Below, one piece after another: positions 37,901 through 51,300 of a stretch of 64,000 nt of DNA. Location of the stretch: assembly GCA_003260075.1 (NCBI GenBank), contig QLIY01000062.1:144626-208625 (forward strand), written 5' to 3'. The notes under the pieces are model-generated. The model made no database searches, was not told the origin of the DNA, and saw only the letters and a program-made list of their open reading frames with translations. Position 1 is the stretch's first letter. The number at the start of each line of letters is the position of its first letter. The DNA is from Phallusia mammillata (Eukaryota > Chordata > Ascidiacea > Phlebobranchia > Ascidiidae). The translations under genes and the position numbers were made by a program.

Positions 37901-40900
37901 GACGATGCGCTTGAACAAAAAATTGATACTGCGAACTCTTGAAGGAAAACCATAGCATTTCGATTACTAGCTATTGCAGTACACAGGTCACAAGAATTGA
38001 TTGTTGTTTTTTGGAACGTGTTGCCTAGCGGTTTATACTGAGGGAGCATTTATGGAAGGGGGATACACACATTACGTGTTAACCGGTTCACGCTAACCCT
38101 GAAAAAACAGGTGGTTTTGTCACATATGGTGCGGTGCAATGGTTTGGAAAGCTGAAACGGGACGCTTTTACCGTTTATGCTTGGCTGACTGTTTTATAGT
38201 TGGATTACATGGTAAAAACGCCGTATTTTACTGGTGTTAGGTTATATTTAAAACTGCCAATTTGCTAATGCAAAAACGTTCTGCTATATGAATGGTATCG
38301 TTATAAACTTGAGCTTTTATCGTCAAAGGTATAGCAGGAAAAAATATTCCCTTCATAAAGACTTGAGATAACTTGTCAGCTATGGCAATAACAAATATTA
38401 CCCAGTATATGATGTGAAACTAATTAGGCAAAACAGTTTCACACTACACACTGCGATGGCAACGGGTTTGTTTTTCGAGTTTTGTTAGCAACGAAACCTT
38501 TTGTTCAAACATCTGTAACGGTCTTTCGGGTTCTCTTTTGTGTCTAGTTGTCAATTGTCATGAGCAATCGTGATCGTTGGCCTTGCCTGGATTTGTCGAC
38601 AAAACTTGGACTTGAATAGCATTAAGCTTAGAGTCAAGTCTTGTATTGTTGCGGGCCGACAAAATACCTACGGCCGCGTAGTATTTAAATTTGTCTATTC
38701 AAAAAGCCTCGATTGACCGTAACGCCGTCTGTGTATTTTAACACGAATCATCAATTAATAAACCGACCACCGAGTCGTCAGAACAAGTCATGTAAAATAT
38801 GTTCAGTACCGTTGGTTTCCCATGCGTTACTACAATGCATATGTGGGACACCACCTTTAATCACTGGCTTTTGACAAAGCGTTGCTTACACACAATACGT
38901 CAATATACAAAGGCATCATCCTACATTCGGTTTCAGTCAGGTTAAAAATGACGTTAGTTCGCATGTACGAGTCACTAGGGCAACCGGCGATTTGCAAGGC
39001 CCTCTACCAACACCAAACCTTCTGCATAATTTATATTGCAGTGTTTTATTTCAAACAACGCGACCCTGAAACCGAGCGATTTGCCTGTCACTGGGCGCCA
39101 AGCTTGCACGAAGCTATATGGCTTGTTTTAACTGTTTAGTTTGCATTAGAGCGGAGCCTGTTGCACGGATGATGTGTACACACGGAAGCGTGGGCAGATA
39201 TACCTAAACAGCAAAGAAAGTTTGAATGTGGACCAACTAACGAGTTTTACTTGTGGTAACACTAGCATGTAGACTAGCATTACTTGATAGTTCAGATCTG
39301 CAATGTAAAACATGGGTAGTAAATTTCGGCTTAGTGATTGTTTTAGTGCAATTGTGTAGCTGTATGTTCTTTTACCAAGAAAAATAAACTTAACTTTCTT
39401 CAAATAATACCGGTTTTGAACTTTGCTGGGCGTTTTTGTAACGCTTGGGTATGAAACGTGAGCTCTTTTTTAAACAATTGCATTGATTACAATATCCAAA
39501 ATGTGCAAAGGTATCGTTGTATCTATATAGCATTAAGTATGACTGAAGAGAAAAGGTTACGGCGGTAAATAGCATCTACATACACTATCCTAGCTATTTT
39601 CTTTATTTCTAAGTTGGCCTGTAAAAACTAACTATGACATAACTGTAGTATCTTGCTAAGGTCAACAGCTAAACACATACGACAAAGGCAGTGGATTTTC
39701 AGATTTCATTCCGTTACGTGCGCTATCTTTGTCTTCAAAGCAATCAGCTTGCCGAAACAGTTTTTTTTCTCAGCAGTCTGACGCCTCTAAAGTCTCAATT
39801 GTTATCGGTAGGCGTGCACACCCAAACCGGCTTCAGCTTCTGCTTTCTGTGTTGCTAATGAGTAAAGGCTTTTAGTGTTAAAGGGTTTAGTGTTTGTTTG
39901 TAGCAGTACTCAGTTTGCTAATTTCGTGCAGTATTCGTTTTGCAGTTTGAAAACTTGGGCGTTAACTGTATTGAAACTTAAAAGTTAGCTAAAACATGAC
40001 AGGCAGCCTAAATACTTTCCCAACTCCTAGTTACTTGTCTTTCTGTTCAGGGTATGCATTGTTTCATTTACGAAACGCAGTTGTAATTAAAATGAAGTTA
40101 ATATTAAGTTGCAATCCCCTAAAGCAGTATAAGTGACAACCTGTACACCGGTTTGATAGATATTGCTTTTCTATTGTCGTTAAATGCATGTTAAAGCGAG
40201 TTATTAATCAACAAAGGGCCTGCCCACTCTCTCAATTGTGACATTTCTGCTGGCAACTCGCCCCTGCAGTTCTTAAACAAGGAAGGACCGAATCGCTGTG
40301 TTGTATTGTTTTTCAGCACAATTTTGCGTTGTTTATGTGTGCACTTTCGGAAGCTGGAAAACGTATTCAATTAGGCATGGGATGATTGAGTATGAATGCT
40401 TGTTGCTTGCAAGGTAGTTGTTAGTTATCAAAGAGCTTTGTGCAGAAGAGTTTGTGATTATAAAATATTTTCGTAAATGATTTTTCAATGTCAAAAGTAA
40501 TCCAAAATGGATTTTATAGCTTTGTGCATTGAATGCTACCCACTATTTGGTCGAAAAACTACGCCTGGTTTTGGTCAACTGTCAGTCGCAAACAATTAGC
40601 CACCCTGTATCAGTATGAGGATCGGTTTACAATGCGGAAGAACTACGGGATAAAACAATGGTCAGCTTTTGCAGTACTCGATATCTCCAACATTCTTAAA
40701 AGCAATAGCCCTTTGACAAGTTACGTAATCATTCAGTGTCTTGTGACTTCAAGTGCTGTCAATTGTCTTCTTAAAGTCCAAACCTTTGGACCAAAAAAAA
40801 AAGCTAAGTTGGCAAAAAGCTAATTATACAGATACGCATGGAAAACGTTTGCTCAAAATTTCAGCCTTAGATTGGGTGCTTTGCAAAACTGCTATCTACA

Positions 40901-42045
40901 GAAGGCTTGTGTAATAAAAGCACGCACCAATCAATATTGTCAGATTTTGCACGCAGTTGACTATGAACGTAGGCGACGACCACTAATTGCACAACATTTC
41001 TGGTGTATGATTTGGATAAGCACGCCGGCGGTTTTGTTTTGTAATGCGTCAAGCATTTGGTCTCACCTCAGTCTTCTTGTTGTATTCCTTAAAGGTTAAT
41101 TGGGAGTAGAAGTTTATGCACAAGAGAACTTGGTATGTTTGATAAAAACAGAAGCCATTCATAACAACGAATTACAGAAACAACAAATAGTTTAGGCCGC
41201 AATACAAAGTATTAAGTCATCACGCTTAATCGCGGAAACGGCCTTAGCGCACACGTCATAGCATGTCAGCCGCACGAATCATCGTACATAGGGTCCAAAA
41301 ACGACCCGTGAACGACAACAACCCCGTGTTTAGAAGAAAATCCCCTTAGTACCCACGTGACCAGCATTTACACTGGTGATCAATTTTCACTTGTAATTTA
41401 GTGCTTTGGACTATGTGAAGCATTTCGAAGCCCGGGGCGTAGGACTGACTCAGAAAACATGCCTCCGGTGAACTTGACCGAAAAATAGTGGGTGCAGCTA
41501 TGCCGGTCAGATAGGATTCGTTTCTAAGCCGATAATGCGCCCATGCAGCCAGCACTGCTACTTCAAGCATTAAAGCTGTGTACAGGGCTGTAGGAATGTA
41601 GAGATTGAGATGTTAGTAATGCTTGCAGCAAAGTTTTATTATATTCGGCAGATATAATCAACGTTTTATGGAAAAAAACTGTTCTGATTCTTGTTTTGTA
41701 ACTGAGTAGCTTTCTATAGATATTTAGTTGTTCTAAAAGCTTTTAGGGTTTTAGCACAAATGGAGATTTAGGTTGAGAAATTTAACTGCAAGATTTTGCA
41801 GCAAAATTTGAACAGATATATATGGTTATTGTAAAAGCATATAGAGCCAATAAATGATAAGCTGCATATATGGTTATTGTTGTTGGAAACACAATACCTA
41901 GTCTACGACGTAGCTTGCAGTTTAAATGTCCTTTTTTATGACTGTGTTATATATATATATTTGATACAAAAAGTTGGAGTTCAAAGTCGCAAGAAAGAGA
42001 ATGTCTGAAAAAGTCCTTGCTTTTACAGCTTTGTAAATTCTAGTT

Positions 42046-42521
42046 CAGTGGTTCTCAACCGGGGGTCCGCGAACCCCCAGGGTTCCGCAAAGCGTTTTCA
42101 GGGGGTCCGCGACAACTTCCTAATTTTGGAGACAACAATATTGATAAAGCGCTATTTAAAAAGTATGTTTCAGCGTTTCAAAATAGCATGAAACTTCTTT
42201 GAAATCGTTCTTCATAGGCGACAAACCAAAATGCATTGTGACATTTTAACCCCATTGTGATGCAACTGAGGTATATTTTCAGTGGCAAACAACGTCACAT
42301 CACAATGTAGTGGCTCTTTATTATTGAGTTCCGATGTCGCAGCCTAGTCAAAGTGATTGGAATTTTGGTCCTGGACCAAACGTGGTTGGTATATTCTGCA
42401 CCTATTTTGGGTTGCTTGTTAATAAAAAAGGACAAAAAATACCAAAACCTTCAAAGGGGTCCGCGATTAGCTTGACAGTACCAAAAGGGGTCCGCAAAGG
42501 CAAAAAGGTTGAGAACCACTG
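42046..42521. mobile_element. hAT MITE (476 bp), 'gggtccgcg' family
   Basis: Inverted ends CAGTGGTTCTCAACC and GGTTGAGAACCACTG are perfect. The target duplication TTCTAGTT is perfect (42038-42045 and 42522-42529). Sub-terminal GGGGTCCGCG motifs are shared with the element at 46019. No transposase remains. Confidence 0.95.
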
Positions 42522-42802
42522 TTCTAGTTTAACCGTCCAGTTTTAGGTGTCCTGATTCTTGTTGGCAAGGTTATCTAGTCCGCTGTGTAGTTTACAGTTT
42601 AAATGTTTTATTTTATTGCTGTCCAGTATTTATTTCACACAAAAAGTGAAGCCTTATAGGGCTCTTCTGACAATTGTATTTGAGTTTTTTTTTAAACAGC
42701 TCTATAAGGTTGATGTCATGCCTGTCCTGTCAGCAGCAGCTTACAAAAAGTGAAGTTGGCAAGTTCAATTTCATGCGACAAAGAATGTCTGACAAGCTAT
42801 AA

Positions 42803-43326
42803 CAGTGGTTCTCAAACTTTTTTGACCGCGACCCAAATCTGAGCTTTATGAACATCTTGCGACCCAAGCCTCAAACAACAAAAATTTATTTTTGTATGAA
42901 TTGTTATCAACGCTAACTGTTACTTTCCAAGTTCAGTTTCGTATGATTAACCTCCTATCATTCCCCGTGTTAACGTGTTACAATCGCCGTGTGCGTAATA
43001 GAAAATTGGAAGGCTATTGTGTGCATGTTATAATCTGATTGGTTCATTTTGCTGTATAGCGTTGTCGAGTGAGGCTGTTTTGGCTACGGTGCTATCAAAA
43101 CTCTCAGAAAACCATTTACTTATGCTGCACTACTCCAAGGTTACTAATATAAAGCCACATAAAATGCCTATGATACAATAATTCAGTCAGGACTGAGAAT
43201 TAAAAATACTTGAAAATTGAAATGAACAAAGTTCGTTTGGGCAGAATTGAATCACCACAGCGCGACCCATTTTGTGACCCTGCGCGACGCATGTTTGGGT
43301 CGCGACCCATACTTTGAGAACCACTG
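42803..43326. mobile_element. hAT MITE (524 bp), 'gcgaccca' family
   Basis: Ends CAGTGGTTCTCAAAC and GTATGAGAACCACTG-like (actttgagaaccactg) are inverted. The target duplication AGCTATAA is perfect (42795-42802 and 43327-43334). Sub-terminal CGCGACCCA motifs lie near both ends. Flanks resemble those of the 42046 element, so both sit in copies of an older low-similarity duplication. Confidence 0.93.
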
Positions 43327-43727
43327 AGCTATAACAACAATAACATATTATGCCTTACTTTACAGCTATGTAGTTTCTAGCTTAAATGACTGTATGTGCT
43401 AACAAGCGGCTCCTGCCGTGCAACAACTTGGACGTGAGACAAAACGCCAGAAGCATCCATCAACAACTGACGAGTCTTTGGGTGGAAAGAATTTCAAAGT
43501 CACCTGTGTGGCTCCGTACCGAACCCCTGCGAAAGACTGTGCTTGCACCATGCACGTAAGTCAGTGGTTCCCAAACTTTTTTCTTTTAAGGCGCATTTTA
43601 GAAAAAACAAAAATTATTTGGCGCACTTCGAACATTTGAATAATTTTTTTAGCTGACAAAGGCACTAACTATGAGGTCATAAAGCCGCTATACAGGTCAC
43701 TCTCATAGTTAAATAGCCTAGTTGAAC

Positions 43728-43809
43728 CAGAGTTGCAAGTCGGGCCGGGCTTTTCGGGCCGGGTTCGGGCCGGGTTCGGGCTCAGATTTCGGGCCCGCTT
43801 GCAACTCTG
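43728..43809. mobile_element. Nested 82-bp hAT MITE
   Basis: Ends CAGAGTTGCAAG and CTTGCAACTCTG are perfect inverted repeats with a perfect 8-bp duplication AGTTGAAC (43720-43727 and 43810-43817). The interior is made of gggccgggttc repeats. It is younger than the host element it interrupts. Confidence 0.92.
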
Positions 43810-43830
43810 AGTTGAACATCTCAAAGACGT

Positions 43831-43870
43831 GGAGCACGTTGGCCTAGTGGTCTAAGCACCTGGTACTACT
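43831..43870 (+). repeat. tRNA-like fragment (A-box), SINE-type
   Basis: GGAGCACGTTGGCCTAGTGG followed by TCTAAGCACC resembles the acceptor and D-arm part of a tRNA. TGGCCTAGTGG fits a polymerase III A-box. No B-box or T-arm follows, so it is not a tRNA gene. It lies inside the 43562-43947 element. Confidence 0.5.
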
Positions 43871-44566
43871 ACTCTACTTGATTGATTTTAATTTCAATAT
43901 TTTTTTAGGCACCCCTAATGACATTTCGCATAGTTTGGGAACCACTGACGTAAGTTAATAAATTTGATTGTTGACTTAAGAGTTTCAATGGCCTAAGACT
44001 TACACTCGCACTGTAATGAGATGAGTTTATTTAGCTAGGTGAACATAGCGACACAAAAGCACTAAAACAATCACCAAGCCGGAAATAGCTGCGCAACGTT
44101 AAAACATTATGGAGCGCAAAACATTGAAGGGTACAATTGGTGGATAATGGATGAACGCACTGCAGCTACACCGTATTTACGCGCTGCAGCTACACCGTAT
44201 TTAATATGCCATTTAGGCCGGTAAAACTTGAATTCGGTTACATTTGGTGTAAATTTGGTTGTTTGGGACTCACAGCAAAATAGCAATGCTTTTGGATACC
44301 ACTGGGTCCTTTTTCATTTCAAATTAGTAATATTTAATAGAGTACAGCAATTTCAATGGAAAGCCACAACGTTTGAAAACTAAACAGCGGAACCTTTGGG
44401 TCAAATGACTTAGAATTGCCGAGAAATAACGCTACACCGCCATTACCACTCAGTTAGCTTTTGAAAAGTATTCGACACAATCACATGGATCCCAATTTCC
44501 ATATCTGCTCCTAATTTTGCAATGCACTTTTGAGAAATACAATTTGATTTATTATTGTGTAGTTTA

Positions 44567-47500
44567 ATGACAGCGTTTCGTTTTTATTTCAGTTGCTTTC
44601 GAGGCCATCATCGCGTATTCAAGCTAAAGAAAAGGAGAATTCTCGCTCTCCTTTCGTTTATGATGCTTTTTTATGTTTTCTCCATTAATACTCTGTTTGT
44701 TCTTACTCCCGTCATACAAAAAGTGAAGTTTGAGGCCAGGTATGTACTCGTGCAAGTGTTCATGCTTTTGTGAAGTTATCACAGAGGGCCTGTTTCGGGC
44801 TTGAGTTTCAATAGAATGGGTTTGATTAGGGCCTGATACGTTACTCGGCACCATTTTGCCAAACTTTCAGGCCTAATTAGCAGTTTACCGGCATTTCGCA
44901 AACTTTCGGGCCTAATTTGGCTTTTCAAACAACAATCGGATACAGGCCGGGTTTTGGCCTTGTACTTTGATGTTTAGGCCCTTATTTCCGCTTATAACTT
45001 AGAACAAATGATCAATAAAATGCCCTGATCTACGAGAGTATGGGCACTTTGTATGCAAAAATCTCACCGCCAAAATGTCACCTACTTTTAAATGACGTTA
45101 ATTTAATCTGTTCGCCTGGGGGTATGTTTCTCAACCGGTATGTGATGTAATATTGTACAAATGACACGTACCGGACAAACCATTGACGAAACACTAGCCA
45201 AAGCAAGCAATTGTTGGCTGGTTTTCCGAATTTGTATTGCTGTCATATATCGCTGCCTCATGACAATATTATGGACGCACGTGTTTACATGCAAATGTAA
45301 ATGACCAAAAATAAGCTAATTATAAACCGGGCCCCACTTTAAGTATCATGTTGTTTGAGGTTTTGCGCAAAAACCAAGTGCACGTCTCGCAAAATCTGCC
45401 ATAAACCGCCTTTGTCGCAATTATGTCGCAACATAATCAGGTTTCAACAGAGATTTCCATGTTAGATTTATTGCGAGTGTAAACGCATGCTTGCTTCCAA
45501 ATCTGTAGGTTAAATGGGGGTCAGTGTTACACGTAGGACTTTGTATTTTCCTTTGATAATTTTGAAAGTAATTCCAGGCGTGTTTATAACGAGTTCGGTA
45601 TAACATCGACAACAGAACAAAAAACGGTGACGACCGTCAATCAAAACATACAGAGGCACTGAATAACCGCGCCAATGGGGGGGGGGGTGTATAACATCGG
45701 AAACAGAACAAAAACGGTTACGACCGTCAATCAAAACATACAGAGGCACTGAATAACCGCGCCAATGTTTCTAAACTGTAGTATAGCAACGTGACTCACA
45801 AACGTAATCAACCGTTGCTTTGCGTATTCAGCTGTGCTAAGCAACGATAACCACAATAGGCCTAAACTCAACCTGTGGTAACAATTTCCACGTACTCCAG
45901 AAACAACAAACAAGTTTTGTTTTTGTACACCAGGCGCTCTATACATCTGCGATTGTGGAAATGAAGCACAAATATTTTTCCAGTATATGACTTTAAGCGA
46001 TATATGTTTGGTATAGGGCAGTGGTTCCCAACCTTTTTGTAGGGTCGGACCCCTTCTACAAATTTCATTGGTCCGCGGACCCCCAACGTAATTTAGTCTT
46101 GTTATGTTTTTCGTTTCCTGCATTATACGTTACTATACTTTCGCATTTGGGGGCAGAATTTAATCAACCTTCACAGTCCTTTAATCTCAATACATTTCTG
46201 TACTGTAGCAGTCAATGCAACGAAGAGATAAATTTTCTGGTGTTCAATACTTTAAACAAAGCACAATAAGTTATATTGTTAATGTGTGTTGTGATGTCAC
46301 AATGGAGGTAACAATCGAAGTTTTCCTGATCCAAGGGTTTGATAAACAGTTTGTACGGTACTCAGATGCAGGATTGTAAAAACGGTTTGGGAACTTAAAA
46401 ATATTGTATTGTTGTGAATGCTACTACAAATGTTTGCCTCCGCGGACCCCCTGAAACCATCTCACGGACCCCTTGGGGGTCCGCGAACCCCAGGTTGGGA
46501 ACCACTGGTATAGGGGGACGAAATATGCATTACGTTGAAAATATGCATTAGATTTAAATTTCAATAATTTGCACTGTAATCTCCTTGTCATGCATGCGCA
46601 GAATGTTTTTACCAGCCAAAAATACCACTTGGTCATTTTAGTACAGCGTAACAGGGGGTGTTTATCATTGGTGGGCCCAACGCAACTAACATGCTGGTCA
46701 AACGATAGACGGCACTTTCGGTAAGTTGTCTTTACATGTTACGAACCAAAAGGGCATAGTTGACAACCAAGTAAAATTCGCAAGTAGTTCTATATCCGCA
46801 TTGTATGGTTGCAAAAAGCAACGAGTGCATGTATCTGCTCAAAAAACCAACTAAGAATCGCAATCGCTCGCTATGGCACTGCACTAAAACAGTTTAGATA
46901 GCGTCACGTTTCAATCAAAAACCAATCTTTCCGCGGGGCGCGCAACATTTATTCGGTGGACCGTATGTTGCCTGTGGGTTGCAAGTTTGACACCCCTGCG
47001 GTAAAAGTATGGAAACAACTGTCAATATGTTAATTGGCCAATATGAACATAATTGTTTCCAACCAAAGTTTTTCATAATTTTTCGTATTTATATCTTACC
47101 GTGATACGGTTTTACAGTTTTTGCAAGTAGTGACAAAAGATATAATTCCAACAGAATGCGTGTCGCACATCTACTATATTACCCAGTTTGATCATTACTA
47201 TAAAATCAAACGTAATTTCCTATTCGTCGCCGTTAATTTTGATCTATAATTAACCACCTTATTGCGACAACCGACAATACATGTAGTTTTGGTAATCTGA
47301 GTGGTTGGCATTCTAGAATAGAGGCCTGGACAGGAAAGGGTTGAAACGCCGACCGCTTAGCAGCGCTTCGATGCCATACGTCCTTATCACTGAAAACATA
47401 AATAGCGGGGCCACAAGTATCAATAATTCATACGAACAGCAGTGTTAAGTGCCCATATCGCGATTACGGGTAACGGGCGCGATTTTTCCCCCTGCACACG

Positions 47501-48326
47501 ATGCGCCTCTTGTTTTAGGTTCGAATTTTAAACCAGTTTATCTTCTATTTCTAACGCTCTGTCGCCCTAAGCAAGTAAAAGCGTTTACAATAATGCAAAT
47601 TGACTTGGTTGAGCCTTATAATTTTTTGATTGATGAACTTTTCAAACGAAAACCACGTAATCTGGGATACTTTTAAATTTGTTGTTTAGTATACTGGTTT
47701 GCGCAGTTAAAATCAGAAACCAACGCAAAAATGACCTAATTAAACTTGTATTTGTAATTCACAAACTTACTGTTCGAAAATCATACAGCTTGGAACACTT
47801 TGAAACTTATTGTTTAGTACATTGGTTTGCCAAGCTAAATACAGAAAATCAGCGCAAAATTGATCTGATATTTGTAATTCAGAAACTTTTTATTCGAAAA
47901 CCTGGAACATTTTGAAATTTACTGTTTAGTATATTGGTTTGCGCAGCTAAAAAACAACAACGCAAAGGGGGGGGGGATGTATTTGTAATTCACAAATTTA
48001 CTGTTCGAAAATCATACAGCTTGGAACACTTTGAAACTTACTGTTTAGTATATTGGTTTGCGCAGCTAAAAAACAACAACGCAAAGTGACTTTGATATTT
48101 GTAATTAAAAAAAAAATTCATTCGAATACGATATGACCTGGAATGTCAGTGTACAGAGAACTTCAAATATTTTAGCACAGGGTAATTAGGTCGGTGTTTT
48201 AAGTGGGTTTTGTCTGAGAGCAAATTGCTTTCCATGTTTGTAAACGGTAATTTGCCCAACAGTGTCTTTTTGAATTAAAAATTTAAAGTCTGACTTACAG
48301 AACAAGTAAATGCCAATTTGTTCATG

Positions 48327-48358
<32 letters not shown>

Positions 48359-51300
48359 ACACTGCTGAGTTTGAATGAGTTTTTATTACCCAATTTTGAC
48401 GTTACGGCCTCGAGTTTTCCCACAGCTATGCTACAAATTGAATCAAAATAGCACTGAAACCGAAGAAAGTCTACAGGCCAAGTCTTGAACTTACATCTAA
48501 CATGTTTTCAGGTCGTTTTTTCGTATACGTGATTTTCATAGCAACCGAGAGCCAGCCGTAGATATTTCGTTGGACTACGGGGATGAAGTGGACGCAAGAA
48601 TCGGAGAGTAAGTATCCGGAAAATAATCATGTTTTAACTTCATCGGACAGTTGACACCAGTGGTTCTCAAACTTTTTTATTGTCGGGGCCAAATGGTATT
48701 TTTTAAGTGTGTAGGGAGCCGCAAAAAAACGAAACCTTGAGAAAATCACTAAAGAAGATGACTTTGAAAGCTAAAATAGCAATGTTTGGTGGTTTTCTGA
48801 GGTCTGGTGCGAGCCGCAAAATAAGTAGTTGGGAGCCGCATGCGGCCCCAAAAACCGAGTTTGAGAACCACTGGTTTACACGAACGCAACGTACAAGAAC
48901 TATGTTGTAGATATACACTCATTAATCTTTATTAAAAACACATGAAGGGTACCAGACTGGCCGAATAAAAGCATTTATCGGTTTATTTTCCTTAAGACCT
49001 CCAACGTTTTTGTTTCCAACATGCTGTATAAGTTTTTTGCGGCACATTTTGCTGTCACAACCAGCAAATAATGTACAAATTCATTTGCTATCTAAATTTG
49101 ATGAGTATACGAATGTTGTTGGCCACAAATGTATTTAGCTTGTCATAAACACACGAACTCGGTCAATAATTCCTGATATATGAGGTAAGTGTAAAACAAA
49201 AATTTCAAGACACAGTTGGTTATTTTTCTCCCGCACGCATCCTTAAAAAAAACTACTCAAAAGGGCTCAAATGTAAATAAGCTGTTTCTGTCGGGGGGGG
49301 GGGGGGTTGTTTCCAACGTGTATATGCTGTATAAGTTTTTTGCGGCACATTTTGCTGTCACAACACAGCAAATAATGTACAAATTCATTTGCTACATAAA
49401 TTTGATGAGTATACGAATGTTGTTGGCCACAAATGTATTTAGCTTGTCATAAACACACGAACTCGGTCAATAATTCCTGATATATGAGGTAAGTGTAAAA
49501 CAAAAATTTCAAGGCACAGTTGGTTATTTTTCTCCCGCACGCATCCTTAAAAAAAACTACTCAAAAGGGCTCAAATGTAAATAAGCTGTTTCTGTCGGGC
49601 ATAGCTTTTTACCAGTAGTTGCTCTTCCAGCAGATTTTTATGGCAAGTAACCGACGGGTTAAATGGAATTTTGGAAATTTACCATAACTCTAATGATATT
49701 TGTAACAAACATTTTACATTTTCCATCACTACAGGAGCGAACGAGAGGCAATGAGCGGGCCAGTGACCGACCTGCCTCCAATCTATGCAAACAACCTAAC
49801 GATTCCGCGCCCTCCGATGGCATTTACTATAAACCCATGGCGAGTATTAGGGGATGTTGGGAAACCCGTAAATGGCTCCAACTGCGTTCATATGCGAAAT
49901 GAAGAGTTATATTGTAAGTATCTGCTATCAATTGCTGAAACTTGACTGACCGACTTAATTAGCCTAAGTGATTGATTGACTGGACACTTGACATGATAGC
50001 CCATGTTTTTTCGGTGTCCTTAATGTGGAATTGTGATGATGAAATGACTACGTGACTACTAAAATAAATTTTGCCACAGCACTAAGCGCAGATAAGGTAT
50101 TGTAAAATCAGACAGTAGCTTAACAGGAACGAAACCGTTTGGGAAGGACGTTTCTTGTTTTTTTATTGATTCTATGGGAGCTAGTCTTTGACCAAACTTC
50201 TTTTTTGTCGGCTCTTGTACGCTGTAGGTAGTTTACAAACGAGTTCCGCGGTCATACGTGACAGCAGGTGTTATTTCACAGTCTATTATTATCTCATGTT
50301 ATGACACCCAAATGCCTTCAAATTTCGGGTTGAGCGCGCCGTTTACAAATGTGGTTTGATTTTTCAAAACCATTGCAAACCACGTACACCAGATTGAAAA
50401 ACACATTTATGATGCGCATTGATGTATGCAATCCTGTCTATAGCTTGTCTTTCGGGAGAATAGTCCTGAGTGACAAGCCTAATCGTTTCAGTATGCTAAA
50501 CCACAGATAATCTGTCGGGACCGCCCGCAGGCTGCAGTTGGTAAAGACAGTGATTTGCTTTGCCACATACTTAATGTCCTGGGTTTGGATAAGTGTAGAA
50601 ATAACTGGCCGCTAACACACCACTAAACCCAAAGTTCGTTATATAACAAGCAAGAGCTTTTTCGTGCCCTATACTGTATTTGAGAGTTTTGTTTAATTGA
50701 AAAGATTTGACTGGATTTAAATGGATAGAATGGACTAAAGTCAATCACATTAACAACAATGGTTTTTGTTCGATTTGAAATACCTAACCTTGATACCAAA
50801 CATTCAGATTTATGGCCTTTAGATGTTCGAGCACAATTTAAACACTGTAACTACCACTACAACTTACCTCCGCATGTACATATTTTCCCACTGTCGGGAA
50901 ATTTCCCACGGGTTAAGAACCACTGCATTAAAAACAGGGGCTTCAGTTTGCAAAATATTACCATTGGTCTTAACAAAAAGCTCAAACAACTCTTCTCTGT
51001 TTGCAGATCCTAAATGGTCGCTTGTTATAGTCCTCAAATCCAGCGCAACCAACTTCAATCGACGAGCAGCAGTCCGCGAAACTTGGGGCAAACTGCTCTA
51101 CCTCAACCAAATACGGATAGCTGAAGTATTTATCATCGGAGCTGTTGAGGACCCGGAAGTTCAAAAACAACTGGAGGAGGAAAACCGGATGTACGGCGAC
51201 ATTCTCCAGTACGACGGGCCCGATGGCTACAGGTTTGAAAATCGCTTCATTTTGTTCTTTTATTTTGGCTTACACATGCAAAACACCATCTAAAATTGAC

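Larger units (their letters stand above)
30615..42045. other. Gene desert of about 11 kb
   Basis: No supported coding region on either strand. It contains two G10-junction duplications (33924-34188, 34609-34907), an interrupted G run (32877-32890) and a cluster of CTAG palindromes at about 36908-36960. A minus-strand frame at 32058-32243 has a GHPRLTWKQF-like stretch that might be a decayed LINE end, but it is too short to call. Confidence 0.5.
43562..43947. mobile_element. hAT MITE (386 bp) with nested insertion
   Basis: Ends CAGTGGTTCCCAAAC and GTTTGGGAACCACTG are perfect inverted repeats. The target duplication ACGTAAGT is perfect (43554-43561 and 43948-43955). A second MITE (43728-43809) and a tRNA-like A-box segment lie inside it. 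Confidence 0.95.

Noticed and set aside
43831-43870. Complete tRNA gene
   Set aside because: Only the A-box half is present; no anticodon stem, T-arm or B-box follows.
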